Positions 52,219-60,078 of a DNA stretch of 60,383 nucleotides are shown here, in pieces. The DNA is from Roseovarius halotolerans (GTDB lineage Bacteria; Pseudomonadota; Alphaproteobacteria; Rhodobacterales; Rhodobacteraceae). The number at the start of each line of letters is the position of its first letter. Position 1 is the stretch's first letter. A model generated the notes under the pieces. It did no database searches. It was not told the DNA's origin and worked only from the letters and a program-made list of their open reading frames with translations. The stretch spans positions 1-60,383 of the forward strand of contig NZ_FWFU01000006.1 of NCBI RefSeq assembly GCF_900172255.1, in the 5' to 3' direction. Both the position numbers and the translations under genes were made by a program.

Positions 52219-53277
52219 TTAATCGACCGAGAATTCCGGACGGAAGCCGACCGGCGCAAGCACGGTAGTGATGTCGATATCATTCACGTTGTCGGTGGTG
52301 ACCATCTGCGGGATGACACCCAAGTGTTGCGGCACTTCCTCACCCTGAAGCACCGCCACCGCAAGGCTGACGGCGATCCGACCCTGCATCACCGGGAACT
52401 CGGTAGCAAATGCGGAAACGCTGCCGTTCTTCAGGCTGTCGACCATGGTTTGGTTCTCGTAGGAAGCCACGATGGTCACGTCGTCGTAACCGGCTTCCTC
52501 AACGGCACCCACGGCGGCCTCGGCAGCGGGCGCACCGCCCCAAATTGCCTTCAAGTCAGGGTGCGTCTGCAGTGCGTCCTCGACGAGCCCCAGCGACTCG
52601 GCCACGCCGGCGGGGCCAAACTTGCGCTCGAGGATTTCGACTGAGCTGTCGGCGACGCCCTCTTCGAAACCGCTCATATACGACTCGGCCCAGCCGGAAC
52701 CCTGCGGCCCGGGAAGCGCCACGGCACCGCCACCCTCTTCACCCAGGTGCTCGACCAGGAACTTGCCGGTCTGCAGGCCCTTGGTCGCGTAATCCACGAA
52801 GATCTTGGAATCGACGGGCGCGGACTGGATCGGATTCACAAAACCGATCTGCACCACGTCGGTCTCGGCGGTCGCCGCAATCTTGTCGGCCAAGCCTGCC
52901 TCCGAGATCGGCGCAATCAGCACGGCATCCGCACCGGACGCGACGCAGTCGTCGAACTGACTGACCTGACGCGACAGCTGATCATAGCCACCAGCCTGCA
53001 GGATCGTCAGCTCGACGCCCAGACGCTTGGCCTCGGCCACCAGGCCGTAATCCACAGAGATCCAGTACCCGTCCTTCATGTGGGGGACGACGGCGCAAAG
53101 CGACCATTTCTCGGAAGCGCCTTCGGTCGGTGCGATCGTTTCCTCGATGGGTTCGCCGCTGTCGAAATTGTAGACGTTAAAGCTTTCCCACTCAGCCTCT
53201 TGCGCGAAGGCGGCTGGCGACAAGGCCACCGCGCAGGCAAGCGTCGTCGAGGTGAGAAGCGTGTGGTTCTTGGACAT
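52219..53277 (-). CDS. Periplasmic substrate-binding protein, TorT-like
   Basis: 352 residues from the ATG at 53275-53277 (GGGAG eight bases upstream; the frame opens 21 codons earlier). A signal peptide ending SPAAFAQ is followed by a type I periplasmic-binding fold. WSLCAVVPHMKDGYWISVDYG, then EAKRLGVELTILQAGGY, is strikingly like TorT, the TMAO-sensing protein of the TorS system. There is no tor gene here, and the gene heads an RbsABC-type importer operon, so it is a transport protein of the TorT-like branch. The ligand is unknown, possibly a small cyclic amide or N-containing osmolyte. Confidence 0.9.
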   Translation of the reverse strand: MSKNHTLLTSTTLACAVALSPAAFAQEAEWESFNVYNFDSGEPIEETIAPTEGASEKWSLCAVVPHMKDGYWISVDYGLVAEAKRLGVELTILQAGGYDQLSRQVSQFDDCVASGADAVLIAPISEAGLADKIAATAETDVVQIGFVNPIQSAPVDSKIFVDYATKGLQTGKFLVEHLGEEGGGAVALPGPQGSGWAESYMSGFEEGVADSSVEILERKFGPAGVAESLGLVEDALQTHPDLKAIWGGAPAAEAAVGAVEEAGYDDVTIVASYENQTMVDSLKNGSVSAFATEFPVMQGRIAVSLAVAVLQGEEVPQHLGVIPQMVTTDNVNDIDITTVLAPVGFRPEFSVD

Positions 53278-53365
53278 TTTATTACTCCCTGTCTGTGCCC
53301 GATTCCCTTGAGGAAACCCAAGCGTAACTCGAGCGACCATACGCTCTACATTTCATACGTCAAGC

Positions 53366-53377
53366 ATGATGCATCAT
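53366..53377. promoter_or_regulatory. Perfect 12-bp palindrome, probable GntR operator
   Basis: ATGATG-CATCAT is fully symmetrical and lies between the divergent binding-protein operon (start 53277) and gntR (start 53481). Short palindromes of this size are typical of FadR/FCD-type GntR regulators. Confidence 0.6.
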
Positions 53378-53480
53378 ATTTGCTGCGTGACAAATCAAAG
53401 GTGCCGTGCTATTATGCACTTGGGTTTCTAGGAGCGCCCCAAACGCTATTGTTGGCTGTGACTTATTGAAGGAGTGAAAG

Positions 53481-54155
53481 GTGGAGGAAAATCAGGGGCT
53501 TTCAGCCATCAGTCAGGCATCTCTAGGTGACGTCGCCTACGAAAAGATCGCGAACGCGATTATAAGCGGTGCGTTCAAGCCTGGTGAAAAGTTGACCATT
53601 CGAAACCTCGCCGATCGGCTTGAAACCAGCTCCACACCAGTCCGGGACGCGATGAAGCGTCTGCTTCTGGAAGGTGCTCTGGAACAGCGCGCGGCCCGCG
53701 ACATCCGCGTTCCCATCATTACGGCCGACCGCTATCGCGAGATCGCCGACATCCGCCTGGAACTCGAAGGCCTCGCCGCGGCGCGGGCCGCAGAGCGCCG
53801 TACCGACGCAGACATCGCTGCCCTCGAGAAGAACATCTCGGACAACGAAATCGCCATGAAGGCCAACGATTGGGAACGCTGTATCGCGCTGAACAAGCAA
53901 TTCCACTTTGCGCTGCCCGAGACTGCGAACATGCCAATCCTGTCCAGCCACCTCGACGGACTCTGGCTCCAGATCGGCCCCCCCATTTCTTCGTTCTATG
54001 CGCATGGCGGGCGCGACATGATCGATCACCATTATGATGTCTTTGCTGCGATCAAAGCTCAAAAACCGTCCGACGCCCGAAAGCATATTGTTGCCGACAT
54101 CGCCAGCTCCGTAGATCACATCATCGCCCATATCGAGAAGGCAGCCAACGCATAG
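53481..54155 (+). CDS. GntR-family regulator, FCD (FadR) subfamily
   Basis: 224 residues from a GTG at 53481, supported by AAGGAG eight bases upstream. Winged helix at about 15-80 (YEKIANAIISGAFKPGEKL, then ETSSTPVRDAMKRL). FCD domain at about 90-215, with the metal-binding His candidates in NKQFHFAL, DHHYDVF and ARKHIVADI. It diverges from the nine-gene ABC/HyuAB operon and is its likely repressor, probably released by a carboxylic-acid intermediate. Confidence 0.93.
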   Translation: MEENQGLSAISQASLGDVAYEKIANAIISGAFKPGEKLTIRNLADRLETSSTPVRDAMKRLLLEGALEQRAARDIRVPIITADRYREIADIRLELEGLAAARAAERRTDADIAALEKNISDNEIAMKANDWERCIALNKQFHFALPETANMPILSSHLDGLWLQIGPPISSFYAHGGRDMIDHHYDVFAAIKAQKPSDARKHIVADIASSVDHIIAHIEKAANA

Positions 54156-54351
54156 GAGTAGCGTCTACTTTCAGAACCACTACGGAAGAGACCAACTCTT
54201 TGACGATCTGAGCTTACCCGCAGCGCGGCTATCACCGCCCCTCTTGGTTCAAGACTATGTTGCGCTCAAGCTCAGATCCTAAGTGGCATCGGCACTCCAG
54301 ATCTTACGCAACTGGGACAGCCCCGGCGGTCGCCCAATAGTGCTCACGGGT

Positions 54352-54540
54352 TCAATACCCAGTTTTCTCAATTAACTCTCGGATGATTTCCAGCACGTGA
54401 CCGACCTGCTTGAGATCACATTCCATATGCGCGCGGATTTTCGCGTCGGTCTCGGCTTCCAGGTCCTCAAGCAACCCCTCGCTCTCGGCTCCGAAAATCT
54501 CCTAACGCTCATACCAGAGATCAATTTGGGCCGTCTCGTC
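54352..54540 (-). pseudogene. Degenerate coding remnant, family unknown
   Basis: Read on the minus strand, one frame gives TAQIDLWYER, a TAG stop, then EIFGAESEGLLEDLEAETDA and KIRAHMECDLKQVG, ending at a TGA at 54352. The composition (acidic, helical) looks like real protein sequence, but it is broken by the stop and has no start. I do not recognise the family. It lies next to IS remnants. Confidence 0.35.
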
Positions 54541-54656
54541 TTTGGTCGCAGGCCCTGAACTGGCCCCTGAATCCAGGCTTTGGCGGTATTCATGTCAATT
54601 TTGACTTGGTCATGATGCGGCAATGGTTCGGGTAGATCGGTAATCCCCAATTGCCT

Positions 54657-55005
54657 TCGTCACCGCCGCAGCCCTCGTGCAAGTTTTTTGGAAACCCGCG
54701 ACGAAAAGCGCCTCCTGCAGCTGCAGCGCAAACTGGCCAAGGTCAAACTGCTGATCATCGACGAGCTGGGCTTCGTCCCCTTAAGCAAAACCGGCGCCGC
54801 ATTTCAATTCGAACTGATCTCACAGCGCTATGAGCGGGACTCAACGCTAATTACACTGGACCTGCCCTTCGGTAGTGTCCCGAGGAATGGACCGAGACCT
54901 TCGGCACCGAACGTCTGACCGGCGCGCTGATGGAGCGCTTGCCCCATCACGTCAATATCCTGGATATGGTCGGTGGAAGCTATCTTCTCAACCAAAGCCG
55001 AGTTC
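54657..55005 (+). pseudogene. IS21-family IstB ATPase fragment, frameshifted
   Basis: The reading ETRDEKRLLQLQRKLAKVK, then LLIIDELGFVPLSKTGA (Walker B) and LISQRYERDSTLIT is the second half of IstB. TAAALVQ comes before it after a one-base shift. A further shift at about 54875 leads into EWTETFGTERLTGALMERL and HHVNILDMVGGSY. Walker A and the istA gene are absent, so this is a dead scrap of an IS21 element. Confidence 0.88.
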
Positions 55006-55051
55006 GCCTTTCCGCTAGCAATAATTGATGCTCAAAGAATTGGCCTGACCG

Positions 55052-55330
55052 TCAAAACCCACCCATGTGGGTCAATTTTGCACACAGATTCACAGACAAC
55101 ATCGACCGCAGGCCTCGGGCAGCAGGGGTTTTCAAATGAACCGGCTGAAACCAATCCATACGAAGCAACTCAGCTATGCCACGGGCATCGCGCCGGTCTG
55201 TTTTGACCGGAACTGCGGACAACGCGGCATGATTCCTTCGCGTCTCCATCAAAATGCTGTCCAAGCCTCTCTGCGTGAGGCCCTCAAGAAGAAGACCTGA
55301 CATGGGTCCAACGTACTCGGCCGCAACTTA
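55052..55330 (-). pseudogene. IS110-family transposase fragment
   Basis: The minus-strand frame reads GPMSGLLLEGLTQRGLDSIL, then METRRNHAALSAVPVKTDRRD and ARGIAELLRMDWFQPVH, the middle of the IS110 DEDD transposase domain (VKTDRRDARGIA is diagnostic). Both ends are missing and the tail drifts out of frame. It is not part of the IS110 remnant at 27-29 kb: the regions do not overlap. Confidence 0.85.
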
Positions 55331-55366
55331 CAAAAGCCGGGTCAGTTCTCAGCGGAAAAGAACACA

Positions 55367-57049
55367 TCAGACAAGGAACGCCAGCGCCCTTTCTCGAACA
55401 TTGGGGTGGACAAAACCATGGTTTAGAGGGGCAACGAGATGCTCGTTTATGAGGGCGAGGTGGGCACGGTCTGAAAGATTATTTGCCGCTTCTTCAAAGG
55501 TAACATAGCGCAGTGCGACATCGCATCCGCTGACCTCAATCTGGTTCGGCAAGCCGGGGTCGAAGGTGTGAGCCACAAACACCACCTCGAATTGCCAGTC
55601 CGCTAGCGGTGCAATTGTTTCTAGTTCCTCCTGCCGTACCCCCAGCACATACGCAAACGAGTCAAGGTGGTCGCGAACGTAAGGTTCCGTCAGCTGGCCC
55701 CCATGCGACTCATACGAAACGCTTCGGGGGTTCGGTCGCACAGGAAGCTCGAACTCGATGTCACCCAGCTTCCTGCGATAGGTATTCGCTGCGAAGACCG
55801 AGTCACCAAGGCCCCTCGCGGCCCAACCGGCATCAGCGTGCTCAATTAGACCGAAGCAATCGACCATTCTTTGTTCGAGGATGCCTGTTGTGTTTGTGTT
55901 GCCGCCGCCAATCGCTGCAAGGAGCGCCTCAGCCTGCCCCACCGTCAAATCGGGCACTCTGTGTGGAAGCGCTTCGCCATGGCGCTCAGCTTCGACGCGA
56001 AGGTAACGATGAAGCAGCCCGCGCATCTGAGAAGCCAACTCGTCTTTTGCCAAGGACCCCATGTTCTCGACCGCTTCGAGAATGTTCGCTAAGGCCGTCG
56101 CTGATCGAGGGCTATCGGTCCGGCCTGTCACCCACACCTGATCGAACCTCAGAGTTGCTTTCGCATTATTCAGGAATGCATTGCGGGCCACGGGAATGCC
56201 TGCTGCGATGTACTCTTGGGTGAGCCATGTTGCGATCTGGCCGCGAGGCTTGAACTCATAGGCATAGGTCACCGCATGGTCGAAGCTGTCTTGGATCAGG
56301 AGCTGGTAATGCAGAAGGAGAAGGTAAGGGGCATGGAAATCCGTCACGAACAAGTCGGTCAGCCACTCGACAAAGTCACCTTTGCAGCCGAGGCTTTCTG
56401 CGACTAGTGCGACGCGCTCGATGCTTCCTGAAACATCCAAGTCTCCAAGCAGCTCCGGCTCGGCGGCGCTGTCGTCTTGAAATGTCTGTTGCGCCTGTCC
56501 TAGAGAGAGACTCGGCGAGCACCCCAGCTTCGATAGGATTGCCTGTACAGCCCGCCAATTCAGCGAGAAGCGGTTGTCGCGCACGGTGATCAGTCGACTG
56601 ATCTCTGAGGCAGTCATCAGCTCTTCGACAGCGAGCCTAGCAATCATACCGGCATGCGATAGAATTTGGCGGGCAGCGTCGTGGGGCAGCAGGTGCGATG
56701 ACACAAGCGAAGCATGGAGATCGAAGAAATTGTTGGAGCCCCGCTTTGCTGCCCGTCGGTAGGCTGGCCCGTTAGGGCCATCTACGCTGTCAAACATGAA
56801 TGTGACCGGGTTTCTGACCTCCACATAAAGCATATTACGGACGAATGCCCTAAAGGCAGGAGTGGGGGAACCATCGCGTTTCCAACGCCTCAGCTGAAGG
56901 TTGACCCAACTTGCCTTGTCCTGAGCAATGCCGATGCCATCGAGGTAAGCTTCGACAGCAGCGAGGAACTGCTGCTCACGTGACGCGGTGACTGGAAGCA
57001 GGACGCCTCGAATGGCGGCTCGCAGATTGTAGTCCATTTCATCGTCCAT
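55367..57049 (-). CDS. Candidate restriction endonuclease of unrecognised family
   Basis: 560 residues, soluble, mixed alpha/beta. I do not recognise the family. It overlaps the controller gene by 11 bp, in the C-R operon order typical of controller-regulated type II systems, and the methyltransferase is divergent. That makes the endonuclease role the simplest reading. A possible PD-(D/E)xK-like pattern is D257 ... E265-F-K267 in AYEFKPRGQ. Another acidic cluster (GDIEFEL, D430-E432-E434) lies later, and GGNTNTTGILEQR at about 382-394 looks conserved in style. None is proof. It could also be a different effector that depends on methylation. Confidence 0.6.
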   Translation of the reverse strand: MDDEMDYNLRAAIRGVLLPVTASREQQFLAAVEAYLDGIGIAQDKASWVNLQLRRWKRDGSPTPAFRAFVRNMLYVEVRNPVTFMFDSVDGPNGPAYRRAAKRGSNNFFDLHASLVSSHLLPHDAARQILSHAGMIARLAVEELMTASEISRLITVRDNRFSLNWRAVQAILSKLGCSPSLSLGQAQQTFQDDSAAEPELLGDLDVSGSIERVALVAESLGCKGDFVEWLTDLFVTDFHAPYLLLLHYQLLIQDSFDHAVTYAYEFKPRGQIATWLTQEYIAAGIPVARNAFLNNAKATLRFDQVWVTGRTDSPRSATALANILEAVENMGSLAKDELASQMRGLLHRYLRVEAERHGEALPHRVPDLTVGQAEALLAAIGGGNTNTTGILEQRMVDCFGLIEHADAGWAARGLGDSVFAANTYRRKLGDIEFELPVRPNPRSVSYESHGGQLTEPYVRDHLDSFAYVLGVRQEELETIAPLADWQFEVVFVAHTFDPGLPNQIEVSGCDVALRYVTFEEAANNLSDRAHLALINEHLVAPLNHGFVHPNVRERALAFLV

Positions 57050-57266
57050 TTTCGAAGAATTCTTTGGCAGGGACGTTCAGCGCTTCGGCGATCTTTTCGA
57101 CTGACACGATGGAAGGGTTTCGAATGCCACGTTCGCAGCCGCTGATGTAGGTCCGGTCGAGGCCACATCTCAGCGCCAGCTCCTCTTGTGATAAGCGTGC
57201 CTTCTTGCGCAGCCTTTTGAGGTTGCCGGCGAAGATCTGAACGAGGGCTGAATCCAACAACTCCAT
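57039..57266 (-). CDS. XRE-type controller (C) protein of the restriction-modification system
   Basis: 75 residues from the ATG at 57264-57266. The frame opens ten codons earlier at 57296, but that start lies inside a C-box. A compact HTH_3 domain fills most of the protein: LKRLRKKARLSQEELALRCGLDRTYISGCERG, then NPSIVSVEKIAEAL. Size, fold and position are those of C proteins, which first activate and then repress their own C-R operon, delaying endonuclease until methylation is in place. There is no good ribosome-binding site, fitting the leaderless mRNAs known for many C genes. Confidence 0.88.
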   Translation of the reverse strand: MELLDSALVQIFAGNLKRLRKKARLSQEELALRCGLDRTYISGCERGIRNPSIVSVEKIAEALNVPAKEFFENGR

Positions 57267-57290
57267 ACTCGTACGGGTAGAGAGGGTGTG

Positions 57291-57316
57291 GACCATAAGT
57301 CTACGGACTATAAGTC
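57291..57316 (-). promoter_or_regulatory. Two C-boxes (GACTTATAGTC-CGTA-GACTTATGGTC)
   Basis: On the minus strand, GACTTATAGTC (57316-57306), a 4-bp CGTA spacer and GACTTATGGTC (57301-57291) match the established C-box pattern GACT-N3-AGTC in tandem. They lie 25 bp upstream of the controller start. The distal (upstream) box is perfect and the proximal box has one change (AGTC to GGTC), as expected for strong activator and weaker repressor sites. Confidence 0.88.
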
Positions 57317-57392
57317 ACATTGGGGTGGATTTGTGTTTCGGCTTGGGCTATCTGTAACTGAATGATGTGATCATACCAACCGGAGGGCATAC

Positions 57393-58493
57393 ATGCTGGA
57401 TCGTCGCAACGCCTTCTCGGCGGTGTCACTCTTTTCTGGTGCTGGTGGGATGGATGTGGGCTTTGCGCATGCAGGGTTTGACATTGTTTTCGCCAACGAC
57501 ATCGACCGTGATGCATGTGCAACCTACCGGTTAAATCACTCTGGAGCGATCCATCACGGGAGCCTTCTTGACCCAGAGGTTAGCGGCTTGTTGACTGAAC
57601 AGAATGTTGACCTGGTGTTTGGTGGACCACCTTGTCAGGGCTTCTCTGTGGCTGGCAAGATGGACCCAGACGACGAACGCAGCCGCCTGATCCACTCCTT
57701 CTTCGATGTCGTTGACGACCTACAACCGAAGGCTTTTGTATGTGAGAATGTAAAGGCGCTGGCTTTCCTCAACCGCTGGGCAGGAGTGCGTGCGGCGCTG
57801 ATGGAACGAGGGCGGAAGAACCATCGTGTTGCTTTGGTCATTCTGAATGCAGCCGACTTCGGCGTTCCCCAGATCAGAGAGCGCATGTTTCTTGTTGGCC
57901 TCCACCGCGACATATTTGATGGCACTGACGAAGACCTTCAGGCCTATATTGAAGAATGCCTCGCAGCGCAGAAGTCACAGCCCTCCACAGTGGCTGAGAT
58001 CGTGCGCTCCCTCGGTAGAGCAGGTACAGAAACGAACCCCCGCACTTGTGCGGCGAAGATCACCTACGCTCGCTCACCGATCATGCGGAAATCGCCGTAT
58101 GCGGGTATGATGTTCAACGGTGCAGGCAGGCCGCTTCCAGCCAAGAAGTGGGCAACGACCCTGCCTGCCTCTATGGGTGGGAACAAAACGCCCATCATAG
58201 ATGAGGCTGAAATCTTCGAAGGCATGCCGAGTTTTGTGGAAGAGTATCACAGCCATCTGATGAATGGCGGCGAGCCGCGGACTGGGTACGCACCGGAGCG
58301 GTTACGGCGCCTGACGGTGGACGAATGCCTAGCCATCCAGACCTTTCCGGTCCATTATCGGTTGGCGGGTTCGCGTAGCGCGCAATATCGCCAGATCGGA
58401 AACGCCGTCCCGCCGATGCTGGCAGAAGCGGTAGCAAACGTCTTGGCGCGAGGTCTCGATGGTGGGGCCGCCATGAAGGTCGCCGCTAAATAG
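57393..58493 (+). CDS. DNA (cytosine-5-)-methyltransferase
   Basis: 366 residues. Motif I FSGAGGMDVGF (SAM binding), motif IV GGPPCQGFSVAG with the catalytic Cys, motif VI ENVKAL, motif VIII QIRERMFLVGL and motif X QIGNAVPPMLAEAVA are all in the standard order, with the target-recognition region between VIII and X (about 200-325). GGAGGG precedes the ATG. It is the protective half of the R-M system, divergent from the C-R operon with the C-boxes in the gap. The target sequence cannot be read from the protein. Confidence 0.95.
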   Translation: MLDRRNAFSAVSLFSGAGGMDVGFAHAGFDIVFANDIDRDACATYRLNHSGAIHHGSLLDPEVSGLLTEQNVDLVFGGPPCQGFSVAGKMDPDDERSRLIHSFFDVVDDLQPKAFVCENVKALAFLNRWAGVRAALMERGRKNHRVALVILNAADFGVPQIRERMFLVGLHRDIFDGTDEDLQAYIEECLAAQKSQPSTVAEIVRSLGRAGTETNPRTCAAKITYARSPIMRKSPYAGMMFNGAGRPLPAKKWATTLPASMGGNKTPIIDEAEIFEGMPSFVEEYHSHLMNGGEPRTGYAPERLRRLTVDECLAIQTFPVHYRLAGSRSAQYRQIGNAVPPMLAEAVANVLARGLDGGAAMKVAAK

Positions 58494-58718
58494 CCTTTTC
58501 TGACGCGAGCACCGCAAGCGAGAGGCGTCCAGCAGGACTCGTCACAATCTGTGAATTTGATCGGACGACCTCACTGGTCATCTCGTTCCCTATCAAAGTA
58601 TATTATATTGACCTATACTTATTTGGGGTGTCGACTTGGCATCGACTGAAATAACGATGAGCCAGATCCTCCGCTACCAATCAGGCTGCCGTGTTCCAAA
58701 CCATTTGATGACATACAA

Positions 58719-59645
58719 TCAGGCCGATATCACGCTGCCCGGAGCACTGTGAGGCAGACGGCCATTTATCAGCCACTCGGCAGCAATTGGCCAGAGTGTT
58801 CGTTGGAAGCGGCTGTGAAAAAAAGCAAAATGCCCAATTTTTGTTGTTTCGACGTTCTCCGGAGCGATGCGCAAATGGGTCTGGTCCACATTTCTGTAGT
58901 AACCAAGAAGACGAGATACTGCGGCTTCCGTCCCGAATGGGTCGTCCGTCAAGCTGATTGCCAAGAGTTGCGCATGGGTCGCAGCGTGCCGCATTGAAAG
59001 GTTATCAGAATCTATCAAAGAAGTCACGCTGGTCTCGAACCTTGGTCCCATGCTGCTCCAATCTCGCGCCACTCCGTGCGGTAAATCTTCCAGCCAACCA
59101 AGCGTCTTGCCCGGAAAATATCCAAGAAGCCTTGTAAGAGCGGGCATTAAAAGATGCCATTTCAAAAACAGAAAACGCTTTTGGACGGCAGCATAGTCAC
59201 GCCAATAGGCAAACTGGGCCCCAACCGTTACAATCCGTTTTAGATGTACGGAAGATTCGGCAAGGCCAAGCGCAAAACCACCTATAGAATGGCCGACAGC
59301 AGTCAAGGGCCGATCCGGCCACCGCCGAATTGCGTAAGCAATCACCGCCTCTGCATCTAGCACTCCCCAGTCGATCCATCCTGTCTGAATATCTTTCGCG
59401 GACTTCGACCGCGATTGTCCAATGCCGCGATAATCAAAAGTCATCACCGTTGCGCCCTGCCCCGCCAGCCAATTGGCAAAGCGTGAGTAATAGCCTGCCT
59501 GAACGCCAGTGGCTGAATGTATAATGACGACCGGGCCACCGTCCCCATGCCAAATGTCACCACGGATCAAAAAACCGTCAGCAGCGATGACATTGAGAGC
59601 CTCGTCAGGATGAAGAGCGGTTGATTGCGATAGTTTGTCTGGCAT
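58719..59645 (-). CDS. Alpha/beta-hydrolase-fold protein
   Basis: 308 residues. HSATGVQAGYYSRFANWLA begins the fold, with FDYRGIGQSRS after strand 4. The nucleophile elbow is GHSIGG (Ser119). Likely acid and base are the Asp in SLTDDPFG and the His in KIGHFAF. This resembles the serine-aminopeptidase/YheT-like group of alpha/beta hydrolases. No operon partner, so the substrate is unknown. Confidence 0.85.
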   Translation of the reverse strand: MPDKLSQSTALHPDEALNVIAADGFLIRGDIWHGDGGPVVIIHSATGVQAGYYSRFANWLAGQGATVMTFDYRGIGQSRSKSAKDIQTGWIDWGVLDAEAVIAYAIRRWPDRPLTAVGHSIGGFALGLAESSVHLKRIVTVGAQFAYWRDYAAVQKRFLFLKWHLLMPALTRLLGYFPGKTLGWLEDLPHGVARDWSSMGPRFETSVTSLIDSDNLSMRHAATHAQLLAISLTDDPFGTEAAVSRLLGYYRNVDQTHLRIAPENVETTKIGHFAFFHSRFQRTLWPIAAEWLINGRLPHSAPGSVISA

Positions 59646-60078
59646 GGAATTCGGAGGCCTTTCTAGTTTCTCACGATCTGGTACAGATCTCCGCGTTCTT
59701 TCTCTTTTGGGATCTTAGGAAGACTAGGCTTCGACAGCGGTCTTTACGTTCTGTGCGGCTAGCCCCCCCTTGGTGCGCGCGCTCAAAACAATACCATTGG
59801 CAGCTATCGCACGACTTCACAAAAGTAACTTTCAGTTGACTTTACTCGCGCGAAAACTGCCAAAGTGAAGAATATTCCACTCTTTCGCTTGCTTCCCTTT
59901 TTGCAGAGCGATGGGATTGGACTTTATGGAACTACTCGCTTCCCATCATGGGTCGTGCCACGATACAATTTTGTCACATGGTAATTGCCACCACACATGA
60001 AGAGCTCTTCTAGCCAAACGCATGGGTTTTTACAGTACGACACGACGGATACGAATAGCGCGATAACTGAGGATTATC
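59646..60078. other. No gene recognised
   Basis: About 430 bp, more AT-rich than the backbone, between the hydrolase start and the end of the ligase gene. Short frames only; no clear motif. Confidence 0.5.
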
